Origin: Chloroflexota bacterium
GTDB taxonomy: Bacteria > Chloroflexota > Anaerolineae > 4572-78 > J111
Assembly: GCA_024277275.1 (NCBI GenBank)
Contig: JAJRVO010000134.1
Location: 1 to 33,904 of the forward strand
Length of the DNA: 33,904 bases
Direction of reading: 5' to 3'
Part shown: positions 9,611 through 18,799 of the stretch, in pieces
Layout of the letters: each line of letters starts with the position of its first letter
Numbering within the stretch: position 1 is the first letter of the stretch
The notes under the pieces: generated by a model
Seen by the model: the letters and a program-made list of their open reading frames with translations, nothing else
What the model was told of the DNA's origin: nothing
Databases searched by the model: none
Made by a program: the position numbers and the translations under genes

Positions 9611-10879
9611 TTAGAACTTTCGCTTAAATTTAACAAAATACCACTGTTTGTCGGTTTGCTTGGTATCAAAGGGAATATCATCTGACATACGGTTGCCGTT
9701 GGCGTCGGCCAGATAAAAAAGCCAGGATACGTCTTCGATGCCGCCGGGCGGTTCAAACTTAACGTTGCCGCTCTTGATAACGTTGCTGGGCGCGTTGTAC
9801 CCCTCATAAAACCACGTTGAGAGAGGGCTTTCGTAGGTTAAATTGTGATCCAGCCGGGTGCCGACAATTTTCATATCGCCAATAGGGATTTCATTAATGT
9901 CGACAATTGCCACGTACATGACCAGGAATGAATTGGTGGTGGGGCTATTAAAAAACTCGCCCAACAAGAAATCGTACTCCGGCAGCGGGGTGGCTGTGGG
10001 TAGAGGCGTTGCCGTTGGAGGAGGGATAGGGGTGGCAGTTGGAGTGTCGGTGGGTACAGGGGTTTCGGTAGGCACAGGGGTGTTGGTGGGCAGCGGGGTT
10101 TGGGTGGGGATGGGGGTATCGGTGGGCAGCGGGGTTTGGGTGGGGGTGGGCGTGTCTGTTGGAGTGGATGTGGGCGTGGGCGTAGCGGTGCCGGTTGGCG
10201 TGGGAGTTAATGTTGGTAGAGCAGCGACCCGGCGGATAACAGGGGTAGCAGCCGATTCGCTGATGGCGCTCATCAAGCTAGACATCAATTCGTCCAAGAT
10301 ACCTTGCGGCGTGGGGGTAGGGCTGGGTCGTCGGGTACGGGTGGGCATCGGTTCCTGATTGTTATCGCCGGAAAAACCGGAGAAATCCAGAGCGATGGTC
10401 GGAGTGGGCGTTGGTAGATTGGCTGTTACTGGGGGGGCATTTGCGTCTTCCGCCGGTTCGGCAAATTGGGAGAGGGAGGCAGTGTCATTTGCCGGCGACA
10501 CGGGTTCGGCGGCCTGTTCCTGTAAATCGACTTGCGATGGGGCAGCGGCGGCAGTTATGCCGGCGGCGTTAGAAGCCGGACCAGCCGCAGCAACCGATTC
10601 GGATGCTTCGGTAGCGGGCAGCGTTTGTTTCTGAATTTCGAGCGAGGCGCCGGCGGTTTCTTGGGACGATACGGCCATAGTTGGCACAGGGAGAATAGTT
10701 GGCAGCGCAGCCAATCGACGAATGCGGACAGGGGCAGGCTCACCGGCGTTGGTTAAGCGCGGGACCAGGTTAAAAATTAAACTGCATCCCAGCCCGGTAA
10801 AAACCAGAACAAAAATGAGCACGGGATAGATTGAAATATAGGCTAAAACATCAAATAGCAGAGTAGGGCGGCGTTTCAT
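9611..10879 (-). CDS. Hypothetical membrane-anchored protein with TPTPT/PTDTPT low-complexity linker
   Basis: N-terminal TM segment, long Thr/Pro linker, C-terminal globular-looking domain. Confidence 0.75.
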   Translation of the reverse strand: MKRRPTLLFDVLAYISIYPVLIFVLVFTGLGCSLIFNLVPRLTNAGEPAPVRIRRLAALPTILPVPTMAVSSQETAGASLEIQKQTLPATEASESVAAAGPASNAAGITAAAAPSQVDLQEQAAEPVSPANDTASLSQFAEPAEDANAPPVTANLPTPTPTIALDFSGFSGDNNQEPMPTRTRRPSPTPTPQGILDELMSSLMSAISESAATPVIRRVAALPTLTPTPTGTATPTPTSTPTDTPTPTQTPLPTDTPIPTQTPLPTNTPVPTETPVPTDTPTATPIPPPTATPLPTATPLPEYDFLLGEFFNSPTTNSFLVMYVAIVDINEIPIGDMKIVGTRLDHNLTYESPLSTWFYEGYNAPSNVIKSGNVKFEPPGGIEDVSWLFYLADANGNRMSDDIPFDTKQTDKQWYFVKFKRKF

Positions 10880-10978
10880 ACTTCAACTCACTTTCTGGAT
10901 TTTGGTCGTAAATGCGGTTAAAGCGACTTCCCTCTCTTCTCCTTACTTAGTGACCGTCCAAAAATAACTTTCCATTTT

Positions 10979-11008
10979 AGGAGTCAAAAAGTGTACTTTT
11001 TAACTCCT
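10979..11008. repeat. 30-bp palindromic hairpin upstream of the 9611-10879 gene
   Basis: AGGAGT-C-AAAAAGT-GT-ACTTTTT-A-ACTCCT, one mismatch in a 14-bp stem. Confidence 0.8.
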
Positions 11009-11349
11009 TTTGCAGGAACTTATTGTTAGATGATTACTTAGTTCTTAATATACCAGATTTCATGGCAATTGAGTGTCCCAAAACTGTCCCAAAACACACC
11101 CATTTTTGGGACACAATTTAATAGCGATGTTAATATTACAATGTGGCTAAACTGAACACTATCAAGCGCAAAGCGCAAACCACAATTTTATTGTATCATT
11201 TGCTATGGGGGTTTTCAATAATACTAAAGTGGGATATTGCGCTTCAACGGAGATTTGTAGGGTAAGCGTATGATAAAGCGTGTTTTAAGGGTTATTGTCA
11301 GCAATCGACAGGTATGCTAGAATAAAAAAACCTTGTCTGGCAGTGTGAG

Positions 11350-11646
11350 ATGAAACTTTTAGCCGGTGATTTTTACAAAATTTCAAAGCCGTCTGTGGAA
11401 ATGAGCGGGGTGTTTTTCCGGGGCTTGCCGCCTTTGTATGGGGTAGTCATCGACAATAAACACAACCTGCCGTATGTGCTGGCCGCAAGTTATATGTGTC
11501 CCCAAGGCGAGTTTGGCTATCTTGGCCCGCATGATGAGGCCGAGCGGTTAACGCAAGACGAATGGCTGGACGGAGCAAAAGCCGAGGGCGTGGACATTGA
11601 GGCTTTTTTGGCAAAGTGGAAACGCAGCGGGGTAGATGGCAATTAA
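11350..11646 (+). CDS. Small hypothetical protein
   Basis: 98-aa ORF with ordinary codon composition; no family recognised. Confidence 0.5.
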   Translation: MKLLAGDFYKISKPSVEMSGVFFRGLPPLYGVVIDNKHNLPYVLAASYMCPQGEFGYLGPHDEAERLTQDEWLDGAKAEGVDIEAFLAKWKRSGVDGN

Positions 11647-11811
11647 CTTAATGGTCACTGCCGTCTCAATGGCGTCCAGGGCCGAACCGCCCCCGGCCAG
11701 AATTTTATAGCCGGTTTGGGCGGCCAGACGGCAGCCGTTTTTGTGGGCCTGGTGTTCATCTTTGGAGATGTCCCAGGCTCCCCCGTGGACAATGATAGCC
11801 GGTTTCATCAT
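11647..11811 (-). pseudogene. N-terminal remnant of an isoaspartyl peptidase/L-asparaginase (Ntn-hydrolase) gene
   Basis: MMKPAIIVHGGAWDISKDEHQAHKNGCRLAAQTGYKILAGGGSALDAIETAVTI matches the family N-terminus (IIVHGGAW, GGSALDAIE), then loses resemblance near 11645. The ATG overlaps the recJ stop (ATGA). Confidence 0.75.
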
Positions 11812-13526
11812 TCGCTTGGCCTCAAATCTTTTATGTTTAACTGCATACGTCGTTGGTTGTTCCACTCGTTAAATTCCAGGCTGTAAACAACGTCGATATT
11901 TTGAGACACATGCACCTTGTCGAGCCAATACCCTTGCCGAAAGGCAATGCCATCCCAGGTTTGACGGCCATCATGCAGGACCAGCTTGAGGTGTTTGCCT
12001 TCCAGCCCCACAGTTTTTCTGTATTTTATGCGCAGATTTCGGGTGAGAAAACGCGGGGTTGGATTGCCGTAGCCAAAGGGTTGCAGGCTGCTTATAGTCT
12101 CTATCAAATCGGGACGCACGCCGCGCAGATTGACTTCCCCATCGATAGAAACCGTTGGACGCAATTGTGTGATATCCAAACTATTTTGGGCAATGTCCAT
12201 CAGACGTTCTTTTAGAGCGGGTAATTTCTCATTTTCCACGGTAAAACCGGCGGCGGCGGCGTGCCCCCCATAGCGTACCAGCAAATCGGCGCACTGGTCC
12301 AACGCCTCGGTAATGTGGAACTCTGGAATGCTGCGGGCCGACCCTCTGGTGACGTCCGGCCCCTGGGTGGCAACCAGCGCGGGGCGATAAAACTCCTCGC
12401 TCAAGCGAGAGGCTGCCAGTCCCACCACGCCGGGGTTAAAGTCGGGATGACAAACAAAATGGAGAAGATTGTGCGTTTTATCAGCCAGAACAGCTTGACG
12501 GGCTATTTGTACGGTGTACTCGGTTAATCTTTGTCGCTCTTTGTTTTGCTGGTCTAACTCCGTGGCCAGGGGGGTTGCTTCGGGTCCGTTTTTGACCATT
12601 AAGAGCTGGTAAGCGGCCAGGGCGCTGTCCAGCCGGCCGGCTGCGTTTAGGCGCGGTCCAATGGTAAAACCAATAGTACCGGCGGTTATTTTTTTGTTTG
12701 ACCCGACGTTTCCCTGAGTCATCAGGGCGGCCAACCCCGGTCTTAGAGAGCGGTTAAGCCAATGCAAACCCTGGTTTACCAATTTTCTGTTTTCGCCGTA
12801 CAGCGGGGCTAAATCGGCCACTGTACCCAGGGCAACCAGGTCAAGAAGATTATTTTCATGCAGATTAGATTGGCTACGATGTTCTTTTAACACATCGGCA
12901 TGAAAAAGCGCCTGGGCTACTTTATACGCCAGACCCACTCCGGCCAACTCTTTAAATGGGTAAGCGCACTCCGGCTGTTTGGGGTTGATAACAGCCAGAG
13001 CCGGGGGGATTTCTTGACCCACAGTGTGGTGGTCGGTAATGATAATATCCAGCCCCAAACTATTGCCGTAAGCCACCTCGTCAATTGAACGAATGCCGCA
13101 ATCAACCGTGATAACAACTTTTACCCCGCGTTCGGCTAATTCGGCCAGAGCCTCGTTGTTTAGGCCGTAACCCTCATCAAAGCGGTTGGGGATATACGCC
13201 TGGGGTTGACCGCCCAAAGCCGTGAGGACTTGCATCATCAGCGCGGTGGCGGTAACGCCATCAGCGTCATAGTCGCCATAAACAGCTATGGGTTCTTGTT
13301 TTATAATGGCTTGACTCAGGCGTTCTACGGCCTGGGGCATACCTTTTAAGCGCAAAGGGTTATCATCCGGCCAGCGGTGGGCCAAAAAATCTCTAACTTC
13401 TTGAGGGGCGGTAAAACCTCGGTTATAAAGGATTTGCACAATCAGAGGCGGCAAATCCGGAAATTGGGTAAAGTGGCTATCGGGAGCGCGGGGGGTAATC
13501 TCCCATCTTTTTAATGGAATGGGCAA
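11808..13526 (-). CDS. recJ: Single-stranded-DNA-specific exonuclease RecJ
   Basis: DHH motifs: IAVYGDYDADGVTATALM, VDCGIRSIDE, DIIITDHHTVG; C-terminal GYGNPTPRF. Confidence 0.95.
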   Translation of the reverse strand: MPIPLKRWEITPRAPDSHFTQFPDLPPLIVQILYNRGFTAPQEVRDFLAHRWPDDNPLRLKGMPQAVERLSQAIIKQEPIAVYGDYDADGVTATALMMQVLTALGGQPQAYIPNRFDEGYGLNNEALAELAERGVKVVITVDCGIRSIDEVAYGNSLGLDIIITDHHTVGQEIPPALAVINPKQPECAYPFKELAGVGLAYKVAQALFHADVLKEHRSQSNLHENNLLDLVALGTVADLAPLYGENRKLVNQGLHWLNRSLRPGLAALMTQGNVGSNKKITAGTIGFTIGPRLNAAGRLDSALAAYQLLMVKNGPEATPLATELDQQNKERQRLTEYTVQIARQAVLADKTHNLLHFVCHPDFNPGVVGLAASRLSEEFYRPALVATQGPDVTRGSARSIPEFHITEALDQCADLLVRYGGHAAAAGFTVENEKLPALKERLMDIAQNSLDITQLRPTVSIDGEVNLRGVRPDLIETISSLQPFGYGNPTPRFLTRNLRIKYRKTVGLEGKHLKLVLHDGRQTWDGIAFRQGYWLDKVHVSQNIDVVYSLEFNEWNNQRRMQLNIKDLRPSE

Positions 13527-13549
13527 AATTGAGTTCTCCCAATGGGAAT

Positions 13550-13700
13550 GAGAGGATTTGGTAATTCAACGTAACCGTTAAAAAAGGCAAATGACGAACG
13601 ACGGTGGACGAATGAAACGATAGAACAAGGTTTTTATCGTTCGTCCACCGTCTTTCGTCAGGTTTGAATACAACGACCTAAACAATTACCAAATCATCTC
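13550..13700. repeat. Nested inverted repeat between recJ and the DUF4870-like gene
   Basis: Outer GAGAGGATTTGGTAATT / AATTACCAAATCATCTC (16/17); inner GACGAACGACGGTGGACGAATGAAACGATA / TATCGTTCGTCCACCGTCTTTCGTC. Confidence 0.88.
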
Positions 13701-13713
13701 GGAAATGAATAAC

Positions 13714-14025
13714 TTAAACCCAACCTTGTCCCTTGATAAAATTGGTAATGACAGGTATTTCAATCCAGATTCCCTGGTAGGCCTGGTAAGCCCAATAAAG
13801 CGTAACAAACCAGATTAAAAAAGGCACACAAGCTAATACAACTGTCCATCCCAAAACAATTGCTGAGACTACAATAACAACATTTACAACCAGGGCCTGA
13901 ACAGCGTGGTATTTTTGAAAAGGACGGTTTTTCATGTCCTCTACAAGTAGGATAACAAGCGCGACAAGTCCTATTGGGTAAGATAAAGCAGCCATCAATT
14001 TGTCCTGATCATTTATATCGTTCAT
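13714..14025 (-). CDS. DUF4870/Tic20-like small membrane protein
   Basis: AALSYPIGLVALVILLVEDMKNRPFQKYHAVQALVVN pattern with several TM helices. Confidence 0.7.
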   Translation of the reverse strand: MNDINDQDKLMAALSYPIGLVALVILLVEDMKNRPFQKYHAVQALVVNVVIVVSAIVLGWTVVLACVPFLIWFVTLYWAYQAYQGIWIEIPVITNFIKGQGWV

Positions 14026-14093
14026 TTAGAAAGTGCCTCCATTTTACAGATAAATAATTTGTTTATAGAAATTATAAAAATCGACAGCGGGTT

Positions 14094-14393
14094 TTAGTTC
14101 TCCCAAAACCACTGCATATCGCCAATTGGCACGCCTTTCTTAAGTTTGTCGGCCATCACATAGGCGTCAACAGCCCCCAAAGCCATGACAAGAATAGGCC
14201 CAACGCAGGGAAGTACCCATAGCACAACCCAGGCTACAATAAAAATAATTCCTTTTTTCTGTTGACCCAGGTATAGGTGCCCAACGCCGCCAAACAAAAG
14301 AAAGCTCAAAATTGCGGTTATAATGGGGTCTTTTGGCGGATCAACGGGTTCAATTTGCGTTGTGGACTCAAACATTATGACTTCCTCCAACAA
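14094..14393 (-). CDS. TM2-like small membrane protein
   Basis: FGGVGHLYLGQQKKGIIFIVAWVVLWVLPCVGPI; start may be the internal Met (MFESTT). Confidence 0.65.
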   Translation of the reverse strand: MLEEVIMFESTTQIEPVDPPKDPIITAILSFLLFGGVGHLYLGQQKKGIIFIVAWVVLWVLPCVGPILVMALGAVDAYVMADKLKKGVPIGDMQWFWEN

Positions 14394-14397
14394 ACTA

Positions 14398-14560
14398 GAG
14401 TTTATAGGAGTTTAATGAGTTAGGTGGGTTGGGTGAGTTAAAAGGACGCAATGCCGCACTTAACGCCGGTTATCAGCCCAAATTCCCCAATTTATTTTTA
14501 CCGGGGATAGCTAACAACTCATTAAACTCACTAAACTCACAAATCTCTATAAACTCTCTA
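14398..14560. repeat. Inverted pair of nonamer tracts
   Basis: Left GAGTTTAAT GAGTTAGGT GGGTTGGGT GAGTTAAAA; right AACTCATTA AACTCACTA AACTCACAA ATCTCTATA AACTCTCTA (14516-14560). Confidence 0.85.
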
Positions 14561-14734
14561 GCTACGGCCGATTAATTAATTCTAGCATAGGTGGTTACGG
14601 GGTGCAATACTGTAACAGATTTTTTGGGAATATTTGGATTTTGGAAATTGCCAGTCGATAAAGGCAATGTTATCATGGTATTGTACCCAATCAACTTTAC
14701 GCAGCAACGCTATAAGAGTTGCAAGGAGCTATTT

Positions 14735-15706
14735 TTGACCGCAAAGATTATTTTTATGGGCACGCCCGATTTTGCAGTCCCCCCTTTAACAGCCTTAATT
14801 AACCCTCCTTTTAAAGGGGACAGGCAGAACTGGAAAGTAGTCGCGGTAGTCACGCAGCCTGACCGCCCCAAGGGTCGGGGTAAAAAATTAACCTCGCCGC
14901 CGGTAAAAGTGGCGGCGGAGAACGCCGGAATACAGGTGTTTCAACCGGAAACCCTTAAATCAGAAGAATCTATGGCTCAACTGGCGGCGCTCAAGCCCGA
15001 TTTAATTGTGGTGGCTGCTTTTGGTCAAATTTTGCGGAAGAACGTGCTGGCTCTACCGCCCTTTGGTTGCCTCAATGTTCATGCATCGCTGTTACCGCGC
15101 TGGCGAGGAGCATCGCCAGTAACGGCGGCTATTAAAGCTGGAGATACGGAAACGGGCGTTACCCTGATGCAGATGGACGAGGGGCTGGACACCGGCCCCA
15201 TCATAGCCCAACAAGCCATCCCAATTTCTGCCGACCATACCGGCGGCAGCCTGACCGCAGAACTCGCCGAATTGGGAGCAACGTTATTAGCAGAGACTCT
15301 GCCGGCCTGGCTGTCGGGCCAAATTGAGGCTCAACCTCAGGATGACAGCCTGGCGACAATGACTCGTCTGCTAAAAAAACGGGACGGCGAAATTGATTGG
15401 ACTCAACCGTCCCCGGAAATAGAACGGCAGGTGCGCGCCTTTTTACCCTGGCCGGGGACTTTTACCCACGGCCCACGCGGTCAAATTAAAATTTTAGCCG
15501 TTGAACTGGCCGATGAATCTGTTACACAATCAGGGCAGGATAATCCCGGCGTTCTGTTTAAGCGCCATCGAAATGTGTATGTTTCTACCGGAAAAGGAGC
15601 GATTCGTTTGATAAGCGTACAACCCGCCGGCAAAAAAGCAATGACCGCGGAAGCTATGCTCAATGGGCAGCCTGATTTGCTGGGCGCTAAGTTAGGAAAC
15701 GTTTGA
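14735..15706 (+). CDS. fmt: Methionyl-tRNA formyltransferase
   Basis: KIIFMGTPDFAVPPL, VVTQPDRPKGRGKKL, NVHASLLPRWRGASPV, GDTETGVTLMQMDEGLDTGPI. TTG start at 14735 is preceded by AAGGAG; the ORF itself opens at 14591. Confidence 0.94.
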   Translation: MTAKIIFMGTPDFAVPPLTALINPPFKGDRQNWKVVAVVTQPDRPKGRGKKLTSPPVKVAAENAGIQVFQPETLKSEESMAQLAALKPDLIVVAAFGQILRKNVLALPPFGCLNVHASLLPRWRGASPVTAAIKAGDTETGVTLMQMDEGLDTGPIIAQQAIPISADHTGGSLTAELAELGATLLAETLPAWLSGQIEAQPQDDSLATMTRLLKKRDGEIDWTQPSPEIERQVRAFLPWPGTFTHGPRGQIKILAVELADESVTQSGQDNPGVLFKRHRNVYVSTGKGAIRLISVQPAGKKAMTAEAMLNGQPDLLGAKLGNV

Positions 15707-15713
15707 TAAACAT

Positions 15714-17285
15714 ATGGACAACGCCGCTGTAGAGTGTCTTGATTTAACGAGGCCAACGCTCGACTTTCTAAAAACCATTGAACAACAAATGGCTATTGTG
15801 GCCGACCTGAGCCGGGCCGATCTTTTGTTATATTGCCAAAAATCGCAACAAGAAGTGACCATTTTGGCGCACGCTCAACCTCACTCGCTGGCTCATGTTT
15901 ATAGCTCCAATAGAGCCGGGCGTACTGTTGGCGTTGACTACCGGCCGGAAGTTCTCCAGGCGTTGAAATCCGGGAAACGGCAAAAGGAGCAGCGCAGTTT
16001 TATTTCTGAAGGGGCGCCGGTGATTAGACAAGCGATTCCAATTTCTTTCCCGCCCCGTTGCCTCTCTTTGCCCGGTCAAACTCGGCAAAATAAATGGCCC
16101 AAGCAACAGCCTCAAGTGATTGCCACCTTAATTATTGCCACCAATCTTATTGAATATGAACGTCACCGATTTCGCAGCCGCATTTATAGACAAGCCATAA
16201 TAAGATTGCAGGCAATGCTGTTATGCGGACAGATACCGGGCGCTGAAGAATTGTCGTCATTTGGCGAACAAGACGGCATTATCTTTACCGACCACGAAGG
16301 CGTAATTCGATATGCCAGCGGTATTGCGGCCAATCTTTATCGCCGCATAGGGTATAAAGAAACGTTGGTCGGGCGGCATCTGGTTGACCTGGACACCGGC
16401 GATGAAGAATTGCGGCGGGAAGCTCTGGTCCAAAAGCGATGCCTGGAATGGGCAGCGGAAGAGGGGGATAGATTTTGGGTTCGCAAGGCTATCCCGCTGG
16501 TGGCCTACCCGTCCCCCTACTGGAGTTGGCTGAACATCTTTGGCCCATCAAGATTTGCTAAAGAAAACGGGGCGTTTATTCTTCTGCATGACGACACCGA
16601 AATTCGTCATCGGGAACGGGAAATTCGTATTAAAAATGCAATGATTCAGGAGGTGCATCATCGCGTAAAAAACAACCTGCAAACCATTGCCGGACTGCTC
16701 AGAATGCACGCTCGCCGGGTGAAATCGGAAGAGGCTCGTCTGGTTCTGGATGAGGCCCTCAATAGAATTTTAAGCGTGGCCGTTATTCACGAGTTTCTCT
16801 CTAGCGATAGCTCTAATATTATTAACATCAAAGAAATAAGTAACCGGATTATCAGCCAACTGCAACAGGGCATCCTAAACCCGGACAAGGTTATTCAAAT
16901 GGAGGCGGTTGGCGACTCAATCCGATTGCCGGCTCGGCAGGCCACCGCCTGCGCTTTAATTATTAACGAGTTAATTCAAAATGCCCTTGAGCATGGCTTT
17001 GAGCATAAACAAGAAGGGCTAATCAGGGTAAATTTGGAAGATAACGGTGATGAGGTTATTATTAAGGTTGCCGACAACGGTGGCGGTGTGCCTGAAAACT
17101 TTCAGATGGACCAGGCGGAGAGTCTTGGCCTGCAAATTGTAAAAATCCTGGTCGAAGGAGACCTGCAAGGTCACATTGAATTGGAAAAAGGCATTGACAA
17201 TGGAGAGGGGCTGTGCGTGAAGATTGCCTTCTCTAAAGCAATATTCAGAGGTGAAGAAGGGTGGAACGAACACGTATCATTATAG
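15714..17285 (+). CDS. PdtaS-like histidine kinase (GAF/PAS-like sensor, HisKA_2, HATPase)
   Basis: MIQEVHHRVKNNLQTIAGLLRMHARRV is the HisKA_2 H-box; ATP-binding motifs NELIQNALEHGF and VADNGGGVP. Confidence 0.9.
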   Translation: MDNAAVECLDLTRPTLDFLKTIEQQMAIVADLSRADLLLYCQKSQQEVTILAHAQPHSLAHVYSSNRAGRTVGVDYRPEVLQALKSGKRQKEQRSFISEGAPVIRQAIPISFPPRCLSLPGQTRQNKWPKQQPQVIATLIIATNLIEYERHRFRSRIYRQAIIRLQAMLLCGQIPGAEELSSFGEQDGIIFTDHEGVIRYASGIAANLYRRIGYKETLVGRHLVDLDTGDEELRREALVQKRCLEWAAEEGDRFWVRKAIPLVAYPSPYWSWLNIFGPSRFAKENGAFILLHDDTEIRHREREIRIKNAMIQEVHHRVKNNLQTIAGLLRMHARRVKSEEARLVLDEALNRILSVAVIHEFLSSDSSNIINIKEISNRIISQLQQGILNPDKVIQMEAVGDSIRLPARQATACALIINELIQNALEHGFEHKQEGLIRVNLEDNGDEVIIKVADNGGGVPENFQMDQAESLGLQIVKILVEGDLQGHIELEKGIDNGEGLCVKIAFSKAIFRGEEGWNEHVSL

Positions 17286-17659
17286 CTGACGATGAGTCGA
17301 TTGTAAGAGCGGACTTAAAAGAGATGTTAACCGGCCTGGGCTATCTGGTGGTTGGCGAAGCGGGCGACGGCGAGATTGCCGTTAACCTGGCCCGCGAGCT
17401 AAAGCCCGATGTTATTCTGATGGACATCAAAATGCCCAATATGGACGGCATAGAAGCGACCAAAATTTTAACAGAAGAGCAGGTTGCCCCGGTTGTATTG
17501 CTGACCGCCTTCGGCCAAAAAGAACTGGTTAATAAAGCCAAAGAAGCCGGCGTGGTTGGTTATCTGGTTAAACCTTTTAGAGAAACCGATTTGATGCCCG
17601 CTATTGAGGTGGCGCTCTCTCGCTTTAGCGAGTTTAAAGCCGTTCATCAGGAAGTGTAA
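17261..17659 (+). CDS. Response regulator receiver domain (ANTAR-type, PdtaR-like; ANTAR part separated by a stop)
   Basis: IIIADDESIVRADLKEML, DVILMDIKMPNMDG, VLLTAFGQ, VGYLVKPF. GTG start overlaps the kinase gene by 25 nt. Confidence 0.9.
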   Translation: MERTRIIIADDESIVRADLKEMLTGLGYLVVGEAGDGEIAVNLARELKPDVILMDIKMPNMDGIEATKILTEEQVAPVVLLTAFGQKELVNKAKEAGVVGYLVKPFRETDLMPAIEVALSRFSEFKAVHQEV

Positions 17660-17662
17660 GAT

Positions 17663-17845
17663 TTGCAAAATGCTCTGGAAACCCGCAAGGTGATTGAGCG
17701 AGCCAAGGGGATTCTCATGGACAGCCAGAGTATGGACGAGGGCGAAGCCTTCCGCAAAATCCAAAAGATGAGCATGAACACCCGCAAACCCATGAAAGAA
17801 GTAGCCGAGGCCATTATCCTGGCTCACCAGGCGGCAAGCTCGTAA
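17663..17845 (+). CDS. ANTAR RNA-binding domain as separate ORF, same frame as the upstream receiver
   Basis: LQNALETRKVIERAKGILMDSQSMDEGEAFRKIQKMSMNTRKPMKEVAEAII is a clear ANTAR domain; preceded in frame by TAA at 17657-17659. AGGAAG lies 8 nt upstream of the TTG. Confidence 0.75.
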   Translation: MQNALETRKVIERAKGILMDSQSMDEGEAFRKIQKMSMNTRKPMKEVAEAIILAHQAASS

Positions 17846-17931
17846 ATTGCAGGGATCAGGGGCGGAAGGTAGAATAACTTTATCTGGGGTAATGCCCCGG
17901 TTCTTTTGTGTTTTCATTGGAGTGATTGCGT

Positions 17932-18693
17932 ATGGCAGTAAAAGAAATGGTTATTGACAAATATCAAGCGCAGGTTGTAGAAGGCAGCACACAACCCCCA
18001 ACTCCAGATTCCCTCTCAATTCCACCTTTGCAAAACGGAGACCGCCTGACTCGGTCCGAGTTTGAACGCCGTTATGCAGCGATGCCCCATCTCAAAAAAG
18101 CCGAACTCATTGAAGGAGTTGTGTACATGCCCTCACCAATACGTCATAAGAGTCACGGGAAACCTCACGGCCAGATTGTTGGCTGGTTAGTAGCATACCA
18201 CGCTAAAACTCCCGGAACCGATTTTTCCAATGATGCTACGGTTCGGCTGGATTTAGACAATGAAGTGCAGCCCGATGCATTGCTAAGATTGGAGACAGAG
18301 TGTGGTGGAACCTCCCTGGTTAGTAAAGATGACTATATTGAAGGTCCGCCTGAACTAATTGCAGAGATCGCTGCCAGCAGCGCCGCTTATGATTTACACG
18401 ACAAGTTAAAGGTCTACCGCCGTAACGGCGTGCAGGAGTATATTGTCTGGCAGATTTTTGATAAGCGGCTGGATTGGTTTAAGCTAAGTAACCAGGACGA
18501 ATATGTTTCTCTGGAACCAAACAAGAGTGGCGTGGTTTGCAGCCAGGTTTTTCCCGGCCTTAATTTAAATGTCACCGCTCTGCTGAATGATGATCTGGCT
18601 ACCGTGCTGGCCGAGTTACAACAAGGGTTAGAAACGGCGGAGTACAAGGAGTTTGTAGAGCAATTGGCAAATAAGGCGGTTGTTGACAACTGA
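17932..18693 (+). CDS. Uma2-family (DUF820) PD-(D/E)XK-like protein
   Basis: LTRSEFERRYAAMPHLKKAELIEGVVYMPSP, VQPDALLRLE, PPELIAEIAASSAAYDLHDKLKVYRRNGVQEYIVW. Confidence 0.9.
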   Translation: MAVKEMVIDKYQAQVVEGSTQPPTPDSLSIPPLQNGDRLTRSEFERRYAAMPHLKKAELIEGVVYMPSPIRHKSHGKPHGQIVGWLVAYHAKTPGTDFSNDATVRLDLDNEVQPDALLRLETECGGTSLVSKDDYIEGPPELIAEIAASSAAYDLHDKLKVYRRNGVQEYIVWQIFDKRLDWFKLSNQDEYVSLEPNKSGVVCSQVFPGLNLNVTALLNDDLATVLAELQQGLETAEYKEFVEQLANKAVVDN

Positions 18694-18718
18694 AATGAGA
18701 AGAAGTAACGAAAAATTC

Positions 18719-18750
18719 AAAGCCCGCTCCGGTTGTGGAGCGGGCTTTTT
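18719..18750 (+). terminator. Rho-independent terminator after the Uma2-family gene
   Basis: AAGCCCGCTCC-GGTTGT-GGAGCGGGCTTTTTG. Confidence 0.92.
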
Positions 18751-18799
18751 GTTTGTATCACTGTATAACCAACTATTGAGACTTCAGCGCAAAGCCCTA

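Noticed and set aside
9858-10358. Plus-strand VGVGVSVGTGVSVG ORF
   Set aside because: Antisense of the Thr/Pro linker of the 9611-10879 gene; same explanation for 2879-3142.
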